Shown here: piece by piece, positions 15,301-24,860 of the stretch
Position numbering within the stretch: the first letter of the stretch is position 1
Layout: every line of letters begins with the position of its first letter
DNA from: Patiria miniata
Lineage: Eukaryota > Echinodermata > Asteroidea > Valvatida > Asterinidae
Direction of reading: 5' to 3'
DNA length: 64,000 nt
NCBI RefSeq assembly: GCF_015706575.1
Contig: NW_024037060.1
Coordinates: forward strand, 379,501 to 443,500
Position numbers and translations under genes: made by a program
The notes under the pieces: model-generated
The model's input: the letters and a program-made list of their open reading frames with translations, nothing else
What the model was told of the DNA's origin: nothing
Databases searched by the model: none

Positions 15301-18300
15301 TAAAACAAAATCCCAACAGTAATGTCAGAATATATTTTTAGATTTGATTATTATTGTTGGAAATTATATTCCAAATATTTTACATGATGAATGTGAAATC
15401 TCAATTGATATTTAGTATACCTGTGATCCTGAAGCCTCTGTTACCCTACATCCTAGTTCTCTGGAGTATACACTGACATGTTCACTAATCCCTTTATCGG
15501 GAAAGAGGTCAAAAGTCCACAATCTTAAAAAAAATATATAATTGAAAGCCCCAACTTATGAGCTCCTTTGCCTCTCCTTGTAATGCAAAATACCAGGTGT
15601 CAAATGGATGCTTTTGTTATTATTCACAAGCATTGCAATTCCATCAGCTGCTGAAAAATATCTCAGCCAAAAGTAATTCATCTCAAATACATGGACATTG
15701 TTGTTGACTTTTTGAAATGATGATCACAGCTGTTAACTTTTTTTGACAGCTCCTCCACTGATGATATCTCAATCTCTGAATTACTGCCGGCAGACAGGTC
15801 AGGTGTTAAACCAATTCTCAAGCAAGGTCAGTTCACCAAGGTTTTGCCACCTACGATTTCCTGGCAAGGTTGGCTATTTAGTGGATGGAGGAAGGTATCA
15901 AATGGGAATTTCTATATCCATAAGATATAAGACTGAGCCATTTCACATCTTGTGATTATACCATTCCTGTGAGGAAAAACCCTAGAGATGATTTGATGAT
16001 AAAATATCTAAAGCAAAATAACTCATTCAACAGATTCTGGAGGAAATATATGTAGTTTAACTGGGTATTTCATAAAAAAAATTAGTTCATGATTTCATAA
16101 AAAAATTACTTCATGAAATTTCTTGCAATAATAACTTGAACAATGAACAGTGAACATAAATTCATTATTTGCAATGTGAATGTCTTGGGGTCACCTTAAT
16201 GTAATTCCAGTCCCATTTTAGGCTTTGAATAAAAAAAACCCATTGTAACAAAAATGATCAGATTGATCTTTTATTATGCAAAGAATGCTGCAAAAACCAA
16301 GCTTCTCAGTGCAGAATCAAACCCAGTACTGTCTTTTAAATTAAAGGGACAATCCTTCGTTTTATTATTTTGATAAACAGCTAAACAGTTTTTCAAAGTT
16401 GTACGAGAAGTTGTCCAGTGACAACACCAGCAAGGGGAAAACGTGACTGAAGTGACTCATCTGTTCTTCTACAAACAGAAACAAATACCTTGAGATGTTT
16501 ACCTCTTAATTTCACCAATTTGCTACATCGTGACTACTTGGACAATGAGAATCTATGAACAAATCATAAAGTCTTTGGAAAATCCCACACAAAAATGTGT
16601 AACTTCACACAGCTTCCGATTTTTGAGGGGAGATTGTTTGTCTCTAATTTCCAAATTACTCTGACAATTAGCAAAGGAAATGAGGTGCATCCACTGGGAA
16701 ATTTACAAGATGAAGGATGACTTGAGAAAGAAAAAAAAATAGATATTTGTCTCCCAAGTGTCAAGACGTGACAAGTGTTTGTACTGCAGACTTTCCTCAC
16801 GCATTAAGTCTCCCTATAATAAGATACATATCTTCATGTTCAACTATCTCAAGACATGAGTCACACCCTTAACAAGTTGTTTTCGCCTTCTTAAAGGAAA
16901 CAACATTGGTGATCTTCTGTCAGAAGCACTCAACCCGTCTGAAACAAATATTTTGATGGGGCTCAGGATTTCGACAAAAAGTAGCTTATCAGTGGAACAT
17001 GCTTCAGTGGAACTGTTTCCTCCAATTATATCTAAATCATACCTTAGTGGAAACTGTTTTTGCTGTAAAAACCTATCATTAAAAAAACACTAGATCTGTT
17101 TTTGAAATATCTGAGCTACCAAATACAACATAAAGAAATCTATGTAAAACTAATGACACTGCATTTTTATATTTTTCAAATTCAATACTTTTCCTTAAAA
17201 GCAAATGTTGATTTTTTTCATGAAAAAGAGACATATATACATACAGTACCTGAAGACTTATGCTACATTTTCTACTAAACTTACCATATTTTTGGACTTC
17301 AAATGTTTTGTTATAAGTGTGGCCCTGTACTTCAGCATAGACGGACCACTCACCAAGCATTGGCTGGTCTGACAGAGGAAAACTAGTGTTGATTATACCT
17401 ATAGTCACAAAACAAAAGAAGTAGGTTTTTTTTTCAAAATTACCGCATCATTAGTTTCTTTGAGTGAGAAATTTCAATTCTGAGCTGTAAATAACATGAA
17501 GGCTTCTAAACAAAAACACAAAATGAGACGTTGACAAAGAATAACCATAACTTTAAAGATAACTACAATTATGTTTCTGCTTGATAAGTACAAAATAATG
17601 CCAACATTAAAACAAACATTTTGAAGGAAAAAACACGAATAAGTATGGCCTAAACACTGTATATGGGACAACAAATGATGTAAAAATGTAGGGCAACAAC
17701 ATTCATAAGAGATTGCAGGGGCCAGTGTCAAAGAAAGTACATCTTTGTTTATAAACTGTTATGTAAACACTTGGAGTGACACCACTTGTTTTTTGTTTTT
17801 TATTTCAGACGCTAGTGACCTCTGACCCCACCAGGAAGCCAATGTCGTTAATGAGGCGGACTGACACTAAATTGTTTCTGTTGACAGGCACTGCTGCTGA
17901 GTGTCTCTCTGCAAAATTAAGAGAAAATGACGCATGCCTGAATGTAAACTTTAGAGCTATCCAACAAATACCAGACATTTCCAGGTGATTTGTGTGGGCA
18001 TACAGACAGGTGATAAACAAAAGGATCTGTGTTTATGCAAACTTCCAGAGTGCTACTCCTTACACTCATTGTTTGTGGTTGGGCCATTGCTGAAATAATT
18101 ATTGATATTTGAACATTATCTTCTTCCATAAAAACACTTGTAAGCAGGAATGTTATAAGCCTGGAACAAATAAAATTCTTAACTGAACAAATTTTGTCAC
18201 ACTAAGGCCCTAATAAAAATGTACAGCTTTTTATACCTGGTTCAAAGGCCTATGACTATGACCAAAAAAATATGGTGGGAAAAAAATAATTAAAAATTAC

Positions 18301-21300
18301 TGTCAAATGTTGCATAAGAAGATGTATATCTATGACTCTAGACAGTGCAATATGATGAAAATACACAAATTAAACAGAAAAACTGAGAAACAAAACACTT
18401 ACCACAGCACATGGGTTGAAGTTTTCTCCATTGTATCATTCTTGACCCTTGGGGATCAACAATATATGCCAGCATCTACAATAACACACGGATATAAATA
18501 ATACCCAATTTCAGTTAATGCCTTTTACGTGACGTCATGCATTTTGAGTTATTACCTATTTCTCTTCTCCCCAAAATAAACAAGCTCACATCTTGTTTGA
18601 ATTGCAATTTAAACAAATACGATTGTTATATTAAGTGTAATCAAAAACATTCATACCTCTTCATTCTTAGGTCTAAGATCTGGCCCCGTCATAATAAAGT
18701 TGATTAAAACTACAAACAGAAAGAAAGCAAAATAACATGGTATTTGATACAACTTCGTGTAAACAGTTAACAATATAAGCTGCTATCTACTGAAGATAGC
18801 TTGTGCAGTCTCATTCCAACTTCACATTTGAAAACATCCTTTACGTCGCTTCTGCTGCTGATTGCTGAAGACCATTAACCTGTGTTATGATAGCTCATTA
18901 TTCACACTATAGGTATATAATAAACTGAGAATAGCTCACAAGTCAGTTTGTGTTCACGAAAAGGGGACAACGTAAGCCAGCCAATGGACGGCCATTTTTA
19001 TAATCTGCTTTTTACTGAGGAAAGCTCAGTAGACATGGAGCTAGATGTTTGAAATCTCAATTAGATAACAAGTTTTATTTTGGCAGTTTTTATTCGGTAG
19101 GTTTTACATCTGTAACTTATTCGTAAGTTATAGTTCACCATCAAAAAGGACATGCGTCCTGAAACTCAGATATCCGCAAGAGTACCTACCTCTTTGCGAT
19201 GGCTTATAGACAGGCTTATCAGTTTGAATAAACACCGAAGTGCCCTTGTCTGAAATGTCAACATCCGTGGAGTTCTTGAAGTGGTAACCAGTGGCACCGA
19301 TGTCACAATTACCGCAAACTTCAAGTGTTACCCTCCCTCGAACGCCACCAGGTACCTGAAATACGTATATCAAAAGTACAGTTATCGACAAGTGGTGATG
19401 AACTTTTGCACTACATATTTTTGATGGGGAGGACTGAATTGGTGGGCACTGGTTTCATTAATACTTTTTTTTAATCAGCAGTTGTGTTTATGTATAGGCC
19501 TACACGTTCGGACTTGAAAAACTGGGCTAAACAATGTCATGTTAAGACAAATCGCTCATTTTAATGTTTATTTCTAATCTATAGGGCTAAGCGTAGATCT
19601 CTTCATTACTCTTATTTTTGTGCACAGTGCTTAACTAACGGTTCCATTTTCTTGGTGAAATAGAATCGGTCTTTTAAACGTAGATTTTGGTGGCACACCT
19701 GCAGTCATTTCATTCAGTACCTATCGAGCGCTTCCGAGGGATATACGCTTGGCTTCTTGCCAGTATTCGAGGTATTGGCTTTTCTTGTCCTATTCAAGGC
19801 TTTTTCAGAATCCCTTTTGAAGTAATAATTAGGCCAATTTAAAAGATTCTTCTTCCAATAACACCAGAATAGAACCAATTTAAACTCAATGAATACTACC
19901 CCGTTGTACGTATTTTGAATGCTACTCATTTCTAATTATTCCAACGAAAGCTAGTCAAACGCACCGCTGTTTTCAAAGAGTCATTTTCCGTCTCGTCCGA
20001 GATCTCTACCAATTAATGGATTGCCCTCCGAACCAAAAACATACGTCCATTCAAAGTGAGCTTTGGGACTGAATAAAGTTCCCCTAATGATTCCGAAAAC
20101 CAAAGGGCGTTGACACCGCACGCGCAAACATTCAAACATGGCCAGGGGCTTGAGCAGTCAGAGCGAAGTGTTCTCATCCCGTCTCGGAACACTTAGCAGT
20201 AGGATAATAATTGTCAAGGATGCGAATGATCAAAGCATCTTCTTCGGCTAATATTGAATCGCCGCTCAAGTGCCGCTGATTGGGGTAAACATTGGTCTTT
20301 ATTTGACTGGGAGGAAGAGTTTACAATGCCGACTTCGCTTCTGACAACAGCCCAAGGATAGGCTTTAGACTAATTTGGTTCTTTGGTTACAGTTTCAAGA
20401 AAACGTGACACAGGAGCGCCGTCACGAATTACAAAGTGAATGGCAATGCTTGGGCTTCCGCAAGAAACGCTGAGGCCATCAAGAACTATGGAAGCTTTGC
20501 AGTGACGTCATCGGTCATCCATAAGAATAATAACAGCAACAAACTTTTCGGCTTGAATTCAAAGGACTAAGGGAAGGAGAAATGTCGAATGAAGTTTTAG
20601 ACCTGAATCTGGAAAACGGCAGTTTTGCCTGAATTTGAAAACTGGCTGTCTAAATTTGATATTAACGAACGCAATTAGGTGTTTACGGCTTAAAATACTC
20701 CTGCAATAGCAAATAAACCAAGATGACAACATTCTGAAGAAGGCGTCTTTAAATATTGCCCATAAAATAAAACATACATAAACACCAAAGGCTGCATGTG
20801 GCCTATAAATATAATGAACAGTTGGTGAATGTAGACCAAAAACCAACCAACCTTTTAATATATCATTAAACGCTATGATACTCATTTCCAAAAGAGAACA
20901 ATTTACACTGACCTGCAATTTGAGCTTTCCTTTACCTGCCATGGTTTAGGGATAAGAACACAAAAAGGTACATAAGGAGAAGCATGGTTGAGACAAAATC
21001 TACAACATTTTCAATTTTATAAACTTCCGGTGTACTGATTGCGGGCCTATTTTTAAAATAAACACATTGATCCATGCCATTGCTAAAACGGCATGTAGAA
21101 ACTAATCAACAATGAATGCTAATTCTTGGAAGCTTTAAAAATGTGGTATAAGTGAAATTTTCGGTTCATATGTTTACATTATATTCGTATTGAAATCGCA
21201 AAATTTACAAGATGTAATGGACATATAGTTTGTTTGATAATTATCAAGCCGTTCAATCTCGGCCTATAATGACAATTTTCCGCTATATGTTAGCGGGAGC

Positions 21301-24300
21301 TTATTTAAAAGGCTGTGTGAGTGGAGTCTAGTAATTTTCAAGTAAATTCATACAGCGATGTAAAAGTATAGGCCCTATTAAGAAAATAATCTTACAGTCA
21401 TTGCTGAACTTCTGTTATGAAAGGTCCATTTTTAAGTTTGTGAGATGGAAAAAAAGTATGTCGTAATTTTGCGTTGGTGTCGTACTTTGGGACTAACTAT
21501 ATAGACCTACATTTTGCAAGCAAAGTACATCACAATTTAACCCATCAGCACATAACCATATGCAGGCAAACGATTTTCTGGCTTTCAAAAACAGCAAGAC
21601 ACAAGCAAACGACATACATGTATATTCTGATTTTGATTGTAGTAGTTGCGTCATTGTGTCTTTTAAAGAATTGTTGCTAAAACACAGCCTGACAAACATG
21701 GCCCACTTTTAGTGTTTCGTAATAGTACTGTAGTGCAGCTACCTCGCCGTCACAACGGTATACCATCTTCATGTGTATGGGTATATGTACAGCGCATGGG
21801 ATGTGGGCTGATCCGCGGCACCACGAGGCAGTATGCCATCTACAAAAGGTCAATGTCATCAGGCCAAGGAAGCCTCAACTCCCCGCCAATCTGACACGAT
21901 TTGACAGCTGAGCTGAACTCCCCGTGTACCCTGATACATGTAACGGAACACTGGGCCTTTCTTCTCCAACAACCACCACCAAAAGGGAGAAGAAAACAGC
22001 CCTAGAAAAAATAAATATACCGCTGCGTTGTCAGGGCAATAGTACGAACACTGGGTGAACTTTGAACAGGGAGCCACGGGATCAGGTTTTGCAACGTTGA
22101 TGGAAAAGAAATATAAATTTGATGAGACATAAAAAGTGCTTATATAGGTCTGATGAGCAATCATCAACGCTTGAGAGAAAGTGCACTTTTTTTTTACCGG
22201 GTTCGTAAAGTTGGAAACAAACGTCCTTGGATTTTCCCCTTTATATTGCAAGCGCAGATCTTGAGACCACACATCTGGCTCTTAAGTATACATGTATACG
22301 GAGACCACCGCAACCCACGGGTATAAATCCACCCAAGATCAGATCCAAACAGTCACCAGCTTAAAGGTTTATTTATTTGTTTGGTTGAAGTGGTGTAGGA
22401 TTAGGTGCAGCCGGTCTTTTCTTATTTGGAGTGGGACTTATCGCGTTACGAAAGACCACAGGGCTTCCGCCTCGAAGCGACTTATCTGGGCACTTCTTGG
22501 TATAAATCGGACGTAACGGATTTTGGGAGGTGAAATCACAACGCCAACTTTCTTGGTGAAATAAAGCACACGAAATTGTGCATGTAAAGAGAAAAAGATT
22601 TGCTTCCACAAAGCTTTTGTCAGCGATTTGTCGTAATACTGTCGAGAACGTTATTCCAAACTGCAACTGATAACTGTGACAATTGATAAGGTGCCTTGAG
22701 GAAACTCTTCATATTTCAAGATGGTAATTCCACACCTGATCATAATCAAGATGACAAAAATAACTAACATGCAAAACAGAACCCTTTCATAATTATCATT
22801 AAGTATCGTGAGATACTTTTGTATATAGTTATGATCAGATGTAACATTCTGGTTTATTACAAAACTATAAAAGTGCAAAATGCGGACAATTTTGACAAAT
22901 GTAATGACGAAACGAACCGGTATCATTTACACAAGACTTCAGAGAAAAAGCTCTTTCGCGACCTTATCAATAGGACAAAATGGTAAGAAATTACAGTTAT
23001 TCCCGTTAACATTTTACAGTGAGTATTATCACTGCCTGAGGTGAAAAGGTCCTGCTTGCATTGATTTATCATTCATGCTCTTACCAACAATGTTGCGTTC
23101 CGTTGATGCCACAGTTTCGTTCTTGAAAACTAACCTAGCCTGGACTGTGATTGGCTGACTGGGCTCAAAGATGGTGACACTGATGTACTCCACCATTCCC
23201 GGCCGGAACAACTCCGGGTGCGCAATGAGGTAACCCCTGGTGAGCGGAAGGACACAAATAATCAGTGAACAAGGAACAAAACCGGTACTAGTAGGTTAAA
23301 AGCTACAGACACGGCGGGGAAACTCGGTCAAAAGTTGTTGTTCGTTTCTTCTTTCCCAGCGATGGTTTGCTTGATTGGCCTCTGTCAGTGTCAAAACCAG
23401 ACTTCTGCGAATTACGCTGCAAGTCCTCCCGTATCATGGATGATGACAATTTTCAAACTTGAAACAAGAAAATAGCCACTCTTTTGGTGAGGAACGAGAA
23501 AATAATGAGATTAAGAGGCAACTTGAGAAAGTAAATTTGTTAATGCCATGTTTTGATTCTACAGCCTCTACCCACTTTTTCTTCAAATTTCAATCAATAC
23601 TTGTAAACATATCTCCGTATTCAAGGTGTGAGCTAGAAATTTGGAAACTGAGCCGTATAACAAAATACTATCGGCAAGAAAACTCAACAGTTATGTCGAT
23701 CAAATGGGAAATGAAAGTTGTAAATGGAAAAAGGCTGGAAACCTCTCTTCCGGAAGATACGGCATGTTCTATTAATATAATAAACCTGAATGATCATGAT
23801 GATTGTATAAGATATATAGTTAATCGCTAATTTTATCACCTTAAGTTTTAGTTTGTACAAACACATGCCAAAAAAAATAATTTATCATGTTTTTACTTTT
23901 CAAAATATGGTTTTATAAATTTATTTATTTGATTTATTCATTATTATTTATTGTTATACATTGTATTTTACTTTTATCACAATATGACCTCCATAGTTTC
24001 CAAAAAAATTACCACATTTAAAATTATTTATGTGATTTGAATTGAGTTCTGTGGTGAGAAACATTCCAATTTGCCTTTTTATGAATTGCTACAAATAGAT
24101 TGAATAAAAAGAAACGGTCTGTGGTCGAGGTTCGAGTTGCATCTGGACTGAAGTGAACATGGCGAAGGTCGAAATTCGCGCATGTCCTCGGAGAGTGACC
24201 CATATAGGTTTCAACTCAATTGTATACAGGAAATGCCACAGGAAGCTAAAGTGCTGGTGAATTTCCTGTTTAAAATGCACATGTACAATCATGGAGGTAG

Positions 24301-24666
24301 GAGTACAATGTACAAGTCCATCATCAACCAAAATGTGTGTTATGGAGTGCACGCAATGTTATCGCAGCCTACACATCGTGACCACACCACAATACACAAT
24401 CATTGAATTAACGGAAACCCTATTCCAGGCGTCACAACAAATTGGAAAGTATTTCAAGACAAGCCGGATACTAAAAAACAAAGAACTTTTTGGCGGATTT
24501 TTAACGACGTTTAAAACATATATCTGCCAAGTGGCATGTGCTTTCATGCAAGTTTCATTGTGTTCATTATGTATACTTACTCATTTGCAACAACAACGTC
24601 CAAGACAAAAGTGGATAAGAATATCACAGTAAGGTGACCCACCAATGTCCGAGTATTCAACTCCAT
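227..24666 (-). CDS. CPAMD8: CPAMD8-like alpha-2-macroglobulin family protein, 5' 26 exons (partial)
   Basis: Secreted or surface protein of the complement C3/A2M/CD109 family. Exons in transcript order: 24666-24581, 23236-23085, 20935-20913, 19355-19190, 18709-18657, 18475-18403, 17398-17285, 15152-15068, 12756-12648, 11777-11550, 11018-10851, 10130-10002, 9639-9438, 9188-9025, 8783-8634, 8193-8059, 6903-6834, 5462-5333, 4788-4557, 4030-3880, 3567-3467, 3096-3045, 2658-2455, 1793-1702, 1161-1026, 316-227. Every junction has AG/GT and keeps one frame, giving about 1,098 codons. Seen: signal peptide, MG-domain motifs ([24 protein letters not shown]), FFPETW, three basic cleavage motifs, and a FAMeT domain after the [15 protein letters not shown] segment. 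That order is specific to CPAMD8 as I recall the human protein. The thioester, CUB, receptor and Kazal-like parts lie off the left edge. Confidence 0.92.
1026..1161 (-). CDS. CPAMD8: CPAMD8 exon 25: FAMeT domain, end
   Basis: 136 bp, acceptor CACTAG, donor GTAGGT, phase 0 to 1. Encodes [16 protein letters not shown], then [20 protein letters not shown]. The I-G-(F/V)-(S/T)-T-G-x-G-S-x-G-x-(F/W) ending closes the FAMeT domain. Confidence 0.94.
1702..1793 (-). CDS. CPAMD8: CPAMD8 exon 24: FAMeT domain, middle
   Basis: 92 bp, acceptor TTTCAG, donor GTAGGA, phase 1 to 0. Encodes [20 protein letters not shown] then [11 protein letters not shown]. The (F/Y)-W-I-S-W-x-x-G-x-I-x-(V/I) strand is characteristic of FAMeT. 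Confidence 0.93.
2455..2658 (-). CDS. CPAMD8: CPAMD8 exon 23: FAMeT domain, first half
   Basis: 204 bp, acceptor CCACAG, donor GTTAGT, phase 1 to 1. Encodes [16 protein letters not shown], then [16 protein letters not shown], then [15 protein letters not shown]. The A-x-N-D-A-H-I-A-L and Y-E-x-x-(L/I)-G-G-x-x-N-T-R-S pattern is the Methyltransf_FA (FAMeT, PF12248 by memory) signature. No methyltransferase motif is visible. Confidence 0.94.
3045..3096 (-). CDS. CPAMD8: CPAMD8 exon 22: [15 protein letters not shown]
   Basis: 52 bp, acceptor TTCCAG, donor GTACAT, phase 0 to 1. Encodes [19 protein letters not shown]-(I/V)-x-(R/K)-x-Y-x-Y-S is the family linker, and F-F-C-P is specific to the FAMeT-bearing subfamily. 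Confidence 0.93.
3467..3567 (-). CDS. CPAMD8: CPAMD8 exon 21: pre-FAMeT linker
   Basis: 101 bp, acceptor ATGCAG, donor GTATGG, phase 1 to 0. Encodes [20 protein letters not shown] and [11 protein letters not shown]. The C-C pair and V-x-K-x-(L/V)-x-V-E match the segment before E-G-(I/V). Confidence 0.9.
3880..4030 (-). CDS. CPAMD8: CPAMD8 exon 20: MG7
   Basis: 151 bp, acceptor GATCAG, donor GTGAGC, phase 0 to 1. Encodes [20 protein letters not shown] through [16 protein letters not shown], ending phase 1 (G). Pattern F-S-(E/D)-L-G matches MG7. Confidence 0.92.
4440..4482. repeat. Short G/C-rich hairpin
   Basis: ggtgggggaactct (4,441-4,454) and agagttcccccacc (4,468-4,481) form a perfect 14-bp stem with a 13-nt loop, next to C- and A-runs just 3' of a CPAMD8 exon donor. 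Confidence 0.7.
4557..4788 (-). CDS. CPAMD8: CPAMD8 exon 19: A2M domain core
   Basis: 232 bp, acceptor TTTCAG, donor GTAAAT, phase 2 to 0. Encodes [19 protein letters not shown], then [20 protein letters not shown]. This is the most conserved A2M block (V-P-D-(T/S)-I-T-x-[10 protein letters not shown]). Confidence 0.97.
5333..5462 (-). CDS. CPAMD8: CPAMD8 exon 18: RRKR site and FFPETW
   Basis: 130 bp, acceptor CTGCAG, donor GTACGG, phase 1 to 2. Encodes [20 protein letters not shown]. The basic site (about residues 728-731) directly precedes F-F-P-E-T-W, as in vertebrate CPAMD8. F-P-E-T-W is the diagnostic A2M signature. Confidence 0.96.
6834..6903 (-). CDS. CPAMD8: CPAMD8 exon 17: bait-like region
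   Basis: 70 bp, acceptor TACAG, donor GTAAGC, phase 0 to 1. Encodes [20 protein letters not shown] and VVLG. Matches the family pattern E-(T/A)-G-L-x-V-M-T-D. Confidence 0.9.
8059..8193 (-). CDS. CPAMD8: CPAMD8 exon 16: bait-like region with RRKR
   Basis: 135 bp, acceptor TTTCAG, donor GTAAAA, phase 0 to 0. Encodes [15 protein letters not shown], then [15 protein letters not shown], ending N-F-A-F-M. RRKR (about residues 661-664) is a furin-like site at the place where the human protein has R-R-R-R by memory. Confidence 0.9.
8634..8783 (-). CDS. CPAMD8: CPAMD8 exon 15: MG6
   Basis: 150 bp, acceptor TTTAG, donor GTAAGT, phase 0 to 0. Encodes 50 residues including [22 protein letters not shown]-x-V-D-x-S-V-x-L-L is the near-universal A2M-family motif ahead of the bait/anaphylatoxin position. 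Confidence 0.95.
9025..9188 (-). CDS. CPAMD8: CPAMD8 exon 14: MG5-MG6
   Basis: 164 bp, acceptor GACAG, donor GTGTGA, phase 1 to 0. Encodes [20 protein letters not shown] then [18 protein letters not shown]. Matches the A2M bait-proximal pattern M-(V/A)-P-x-x-x-L-L-V-(F/Y)-Y-x-R-(E/D). Confidence 0.92.
9438..9639 (-). CDS. CPAMD8: CPAMD8 exon 13: MG5 with poly-Arg cleavage site
   Basis: 202 bp, acceptor CACTAG, donor GTATGA, phase 0 to 1. Encodes [18 protein letters not shown], then [14 protein letters not shown], then a Ser/Arg-rich stretch with RRRR (about residues 512-515), a furin-type motif where the human protein has R-S-K-R. Confidence 0.92.
9833..9965. repeat. Degenerate gactca repeat cluster
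   Basis: At least seven gactca/gactc motifs plus a gagtc palindrome partner in about 130 bp of intron, on a diverged short-period pattern. Probably a decayed simple or foldback repeat. Confidence 0.5.
10002..10130 (-). CDS. CPAMD8: CPAMD8 exon 12: MG4-MG5 junction
   Basis: 129 bp, acceptor TACAG, donor GTTTGT, phase 0 to 0. Encodes 43 residues including [18 protein letters not shown]. The [11 protein letters not shown]-x-C string is nearly as I recall it in vertebrate CPAMD8, which supports orthology rather than CD109. Confidence 0.94.
10851..11018 (-). CDS. CPAMD8: CPAMD8 exon 11: MG4
   Basis: 168 bp, acceptor TTGTAG, donor GTAAGT, phase 0 to 0. Encodes [20 protein letters not shown] through [12 protein letters not shown]. 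Typical MG4 pattern Y-P-D-x-S-P-A, with a sequon NIT. Confidence 0.92.
11550..11777 (-). CDS. CPAMD8: CPAMD8 exon 10: MG3 end, MG4 start
   Basis: 228 bp, acceptor CACCAG, donor GTACAT, phase 0 to 0. Encodes 76 residues from [10 protein letters not shown] to [10 protein letters not shown]. The ending (K/R)-K-x-(Y/F)-K-P-G-L-(P/A)-Y-x-G-K is the MG4 entry motif. Confidence 0.93.
12648..12756 (-). CDS. CPAMD8: CPAMD8 exon 9: MG3
   Basis: 109 bp, acceptor GAACAG, donor GTGAGGA, phase 2 to 0. Encodes [20 protein letters not shown] and then a Tyr/Asn-rich loop ending F-M-D. (Y/F)-x-(F/Y)-G-K-P-V-x-G is the conserved MG3 strand. Confidence 0.93.
12757..15067 (-). other. CPAMD8 intron 8
   Basis: 2.3 kb without a supported exon. 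Holds the putative MITE 14,209-14,681 and short A/T runs. Nothing else recognised. Confidence 0.6.
14209..14681. mobile_element. Putative MITE in a CPAMD8 intron
   Basis: Left ttataaagggaatgtacaac and right gttgtatattccctttaata form about 20-bp inverted termini with two mismatches, enclosing about 430 bp without a coding frame. (T)TAAAGGGAA-type ends are common among echinoderm MITEs by memory. Confidence 0.45.
15068..15152 (-). CDS. CPAMD8: CPAMD8 exon 8: MG3 start
   Basis: 85 bp, acceptor TTTCAG, donor GTAAGTC, phase 1 to 2. Encodes [18 protein letters not shown] and continues [10 protein letters not shown]. Completes the family motif V-L-P-x-F-E. Confidence 0.92.
15153..17284 (-). other. 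CPAMD8 intron 7
   Basis: 2.1 kb AT-rich intron. No exon, RNA gene or resolved element seen. Confidence 0.6.
17285..17398 (-). CDS. CPAMD8: CPAMD8 exon 7: MG2 end, linker to MG3
   Basis: 114 bp, acceptor CTATAG, donor GTAAGT, phase 1 to 1. Encodes [18 protein letters not shown] followed by [16 protein letters not shown] and F-E-V-x-K-Y are hallmark A2M_N residues. One N-glycosylation sequon (NKT). Confidence 0.94.
18403..18475 (-). CDS. CPAMD8: CPAMD8 exon 6: MG2
   Basis: 73 bp, acceptor TTGTAG, donor GTAAGTG, phase 0 to 1. Encodes [20 protein letters not shown] and P-M-C-C. The D-P-x-G-S-R-M-I-x-W-R pattern and the C-C pair match the CPAMD8 family. Confidence 0.9.
18657..18709 (-). CDS. CPAMD8: CPAMD8 exon 5: MG2
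   Basis: 53 bp, acceptor TTTGTAG, donor GTATGA, phase 1 to 0. Encodes [18 protein letters not shown], matching the V-L-I-x-I-F-T-V-x-P-x-L-R-P strand pair that follows the Q-T-D-K-P motif in relatives. Confidence 0.88.
19190..19355 (-). CDS. CPAMD8: CPAMD8 exon 4: end of MG1 and start of MG2
   Basis: 166 bp, acceptor TTTCAG, donor GTAGGT, phase 0 to 1. Encodes [15 protein letters not shown] and then [16 protein letters not shown]. The F-I-Q-T-D-K-P-x-Y-K-P motif is the strongest family signature (MG2/A2M_N). Confidence 0.95.
20913..20935 (-). CDS. CPAMD8: CPAMD8 exon 3: 23-bp microexon
   Basis: A 23-nt exon with acceptor GGCAG and donor GTCAGTG. Together with the last base of exon 2 it encodes GKGKLKLQ. 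It restores phase 0 for exon 4 and fits the position of the human segment between the MG1 strands (K-G-T-I-R-L-K by memory). Confidence 0.8.
20936..23084 (-). other. CPAMD8 intron 2
   Basis: 2.15 kb. The open frame of up to 137 codons at 21.9-22.3 kb shows no family signature or splice support. No element resolved. Confidence 0.55.
23085..23236 (-). CDS. CPAMD8: CPAMD8 exon 2: first macroglobulin (MG1) strand region
   Basis: 152 bp, acceptor CCAG, donor GTAAGAG, phase 2 to 1. Encodes [20 protein letters not shown] and onward: the MG1 start where A2M-family proteins read Y-L-(V/I)-x-x-P-x-x-x-R-P-G, followed by I-S-V-T. Confidence 0.9.
24581..24666 (-). CDS. CPAMD8: CPAMD8 exon 1: signal peptide
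   Basis: ATG at 24666. It encodes about 28 residues with a hydrophobic core ([16 protein letters not shown]) typical of a signal peptide. Donor GTAAGT; the exon ends in phase 2 and joins exon 2 to give E-G-Y-L-I-A. The start was chosen because it is the ATG directly in front of the hydrophobic stretch. Non-coding exons further upstream cannot be excluded. Confidence 0.8.
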
Positions 24667-24860
24667 TGTGTTGGTTCTGTGATTACCGCTCCCGGAAAAT
24701 TATACTGCTTGCCTCGGCAACGTCGTACACGCCGTTCCCCTCGAACGCCGGGCCGGCCCGGGAGGGAGTGAAGTTGCCTGTAGGAGTACACCAAGAAGCT
24801 GGGTCAACGGATCGAATTCCACCGCCGAAACCGCAGGACCCTAAAATTCAGGGTGGTTGT
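24667..24860 (-). promoter_or_regulatory. GC-rich region upstream of the CPAMD8 start
   Basis: Directly 5' of the CPAMD8 ATG lies a stretch much richer in GC and CpG (around 24,715-24,840, with runs such as gggccggcccggg) than the flanking AT-rich DNA. Inference: 5' UTR and core promoter. No clear TATA box was identified. Confidence 0.35.

Noticed and set aside
20559-20942. 127-codon minus-strand frame beginning [10 protein letters not shown]
   Set aside because: Only the 23 bp at 20,913-20,935 is exon-like; the rest continues past a donor GTCAGTG into intron.
21859-22272. 137-codon minus-strand open frame in CPAMD8 intron 2
   Set aside because: No A2M-family similarity, and inclusion would break the exon 2-3 phase.
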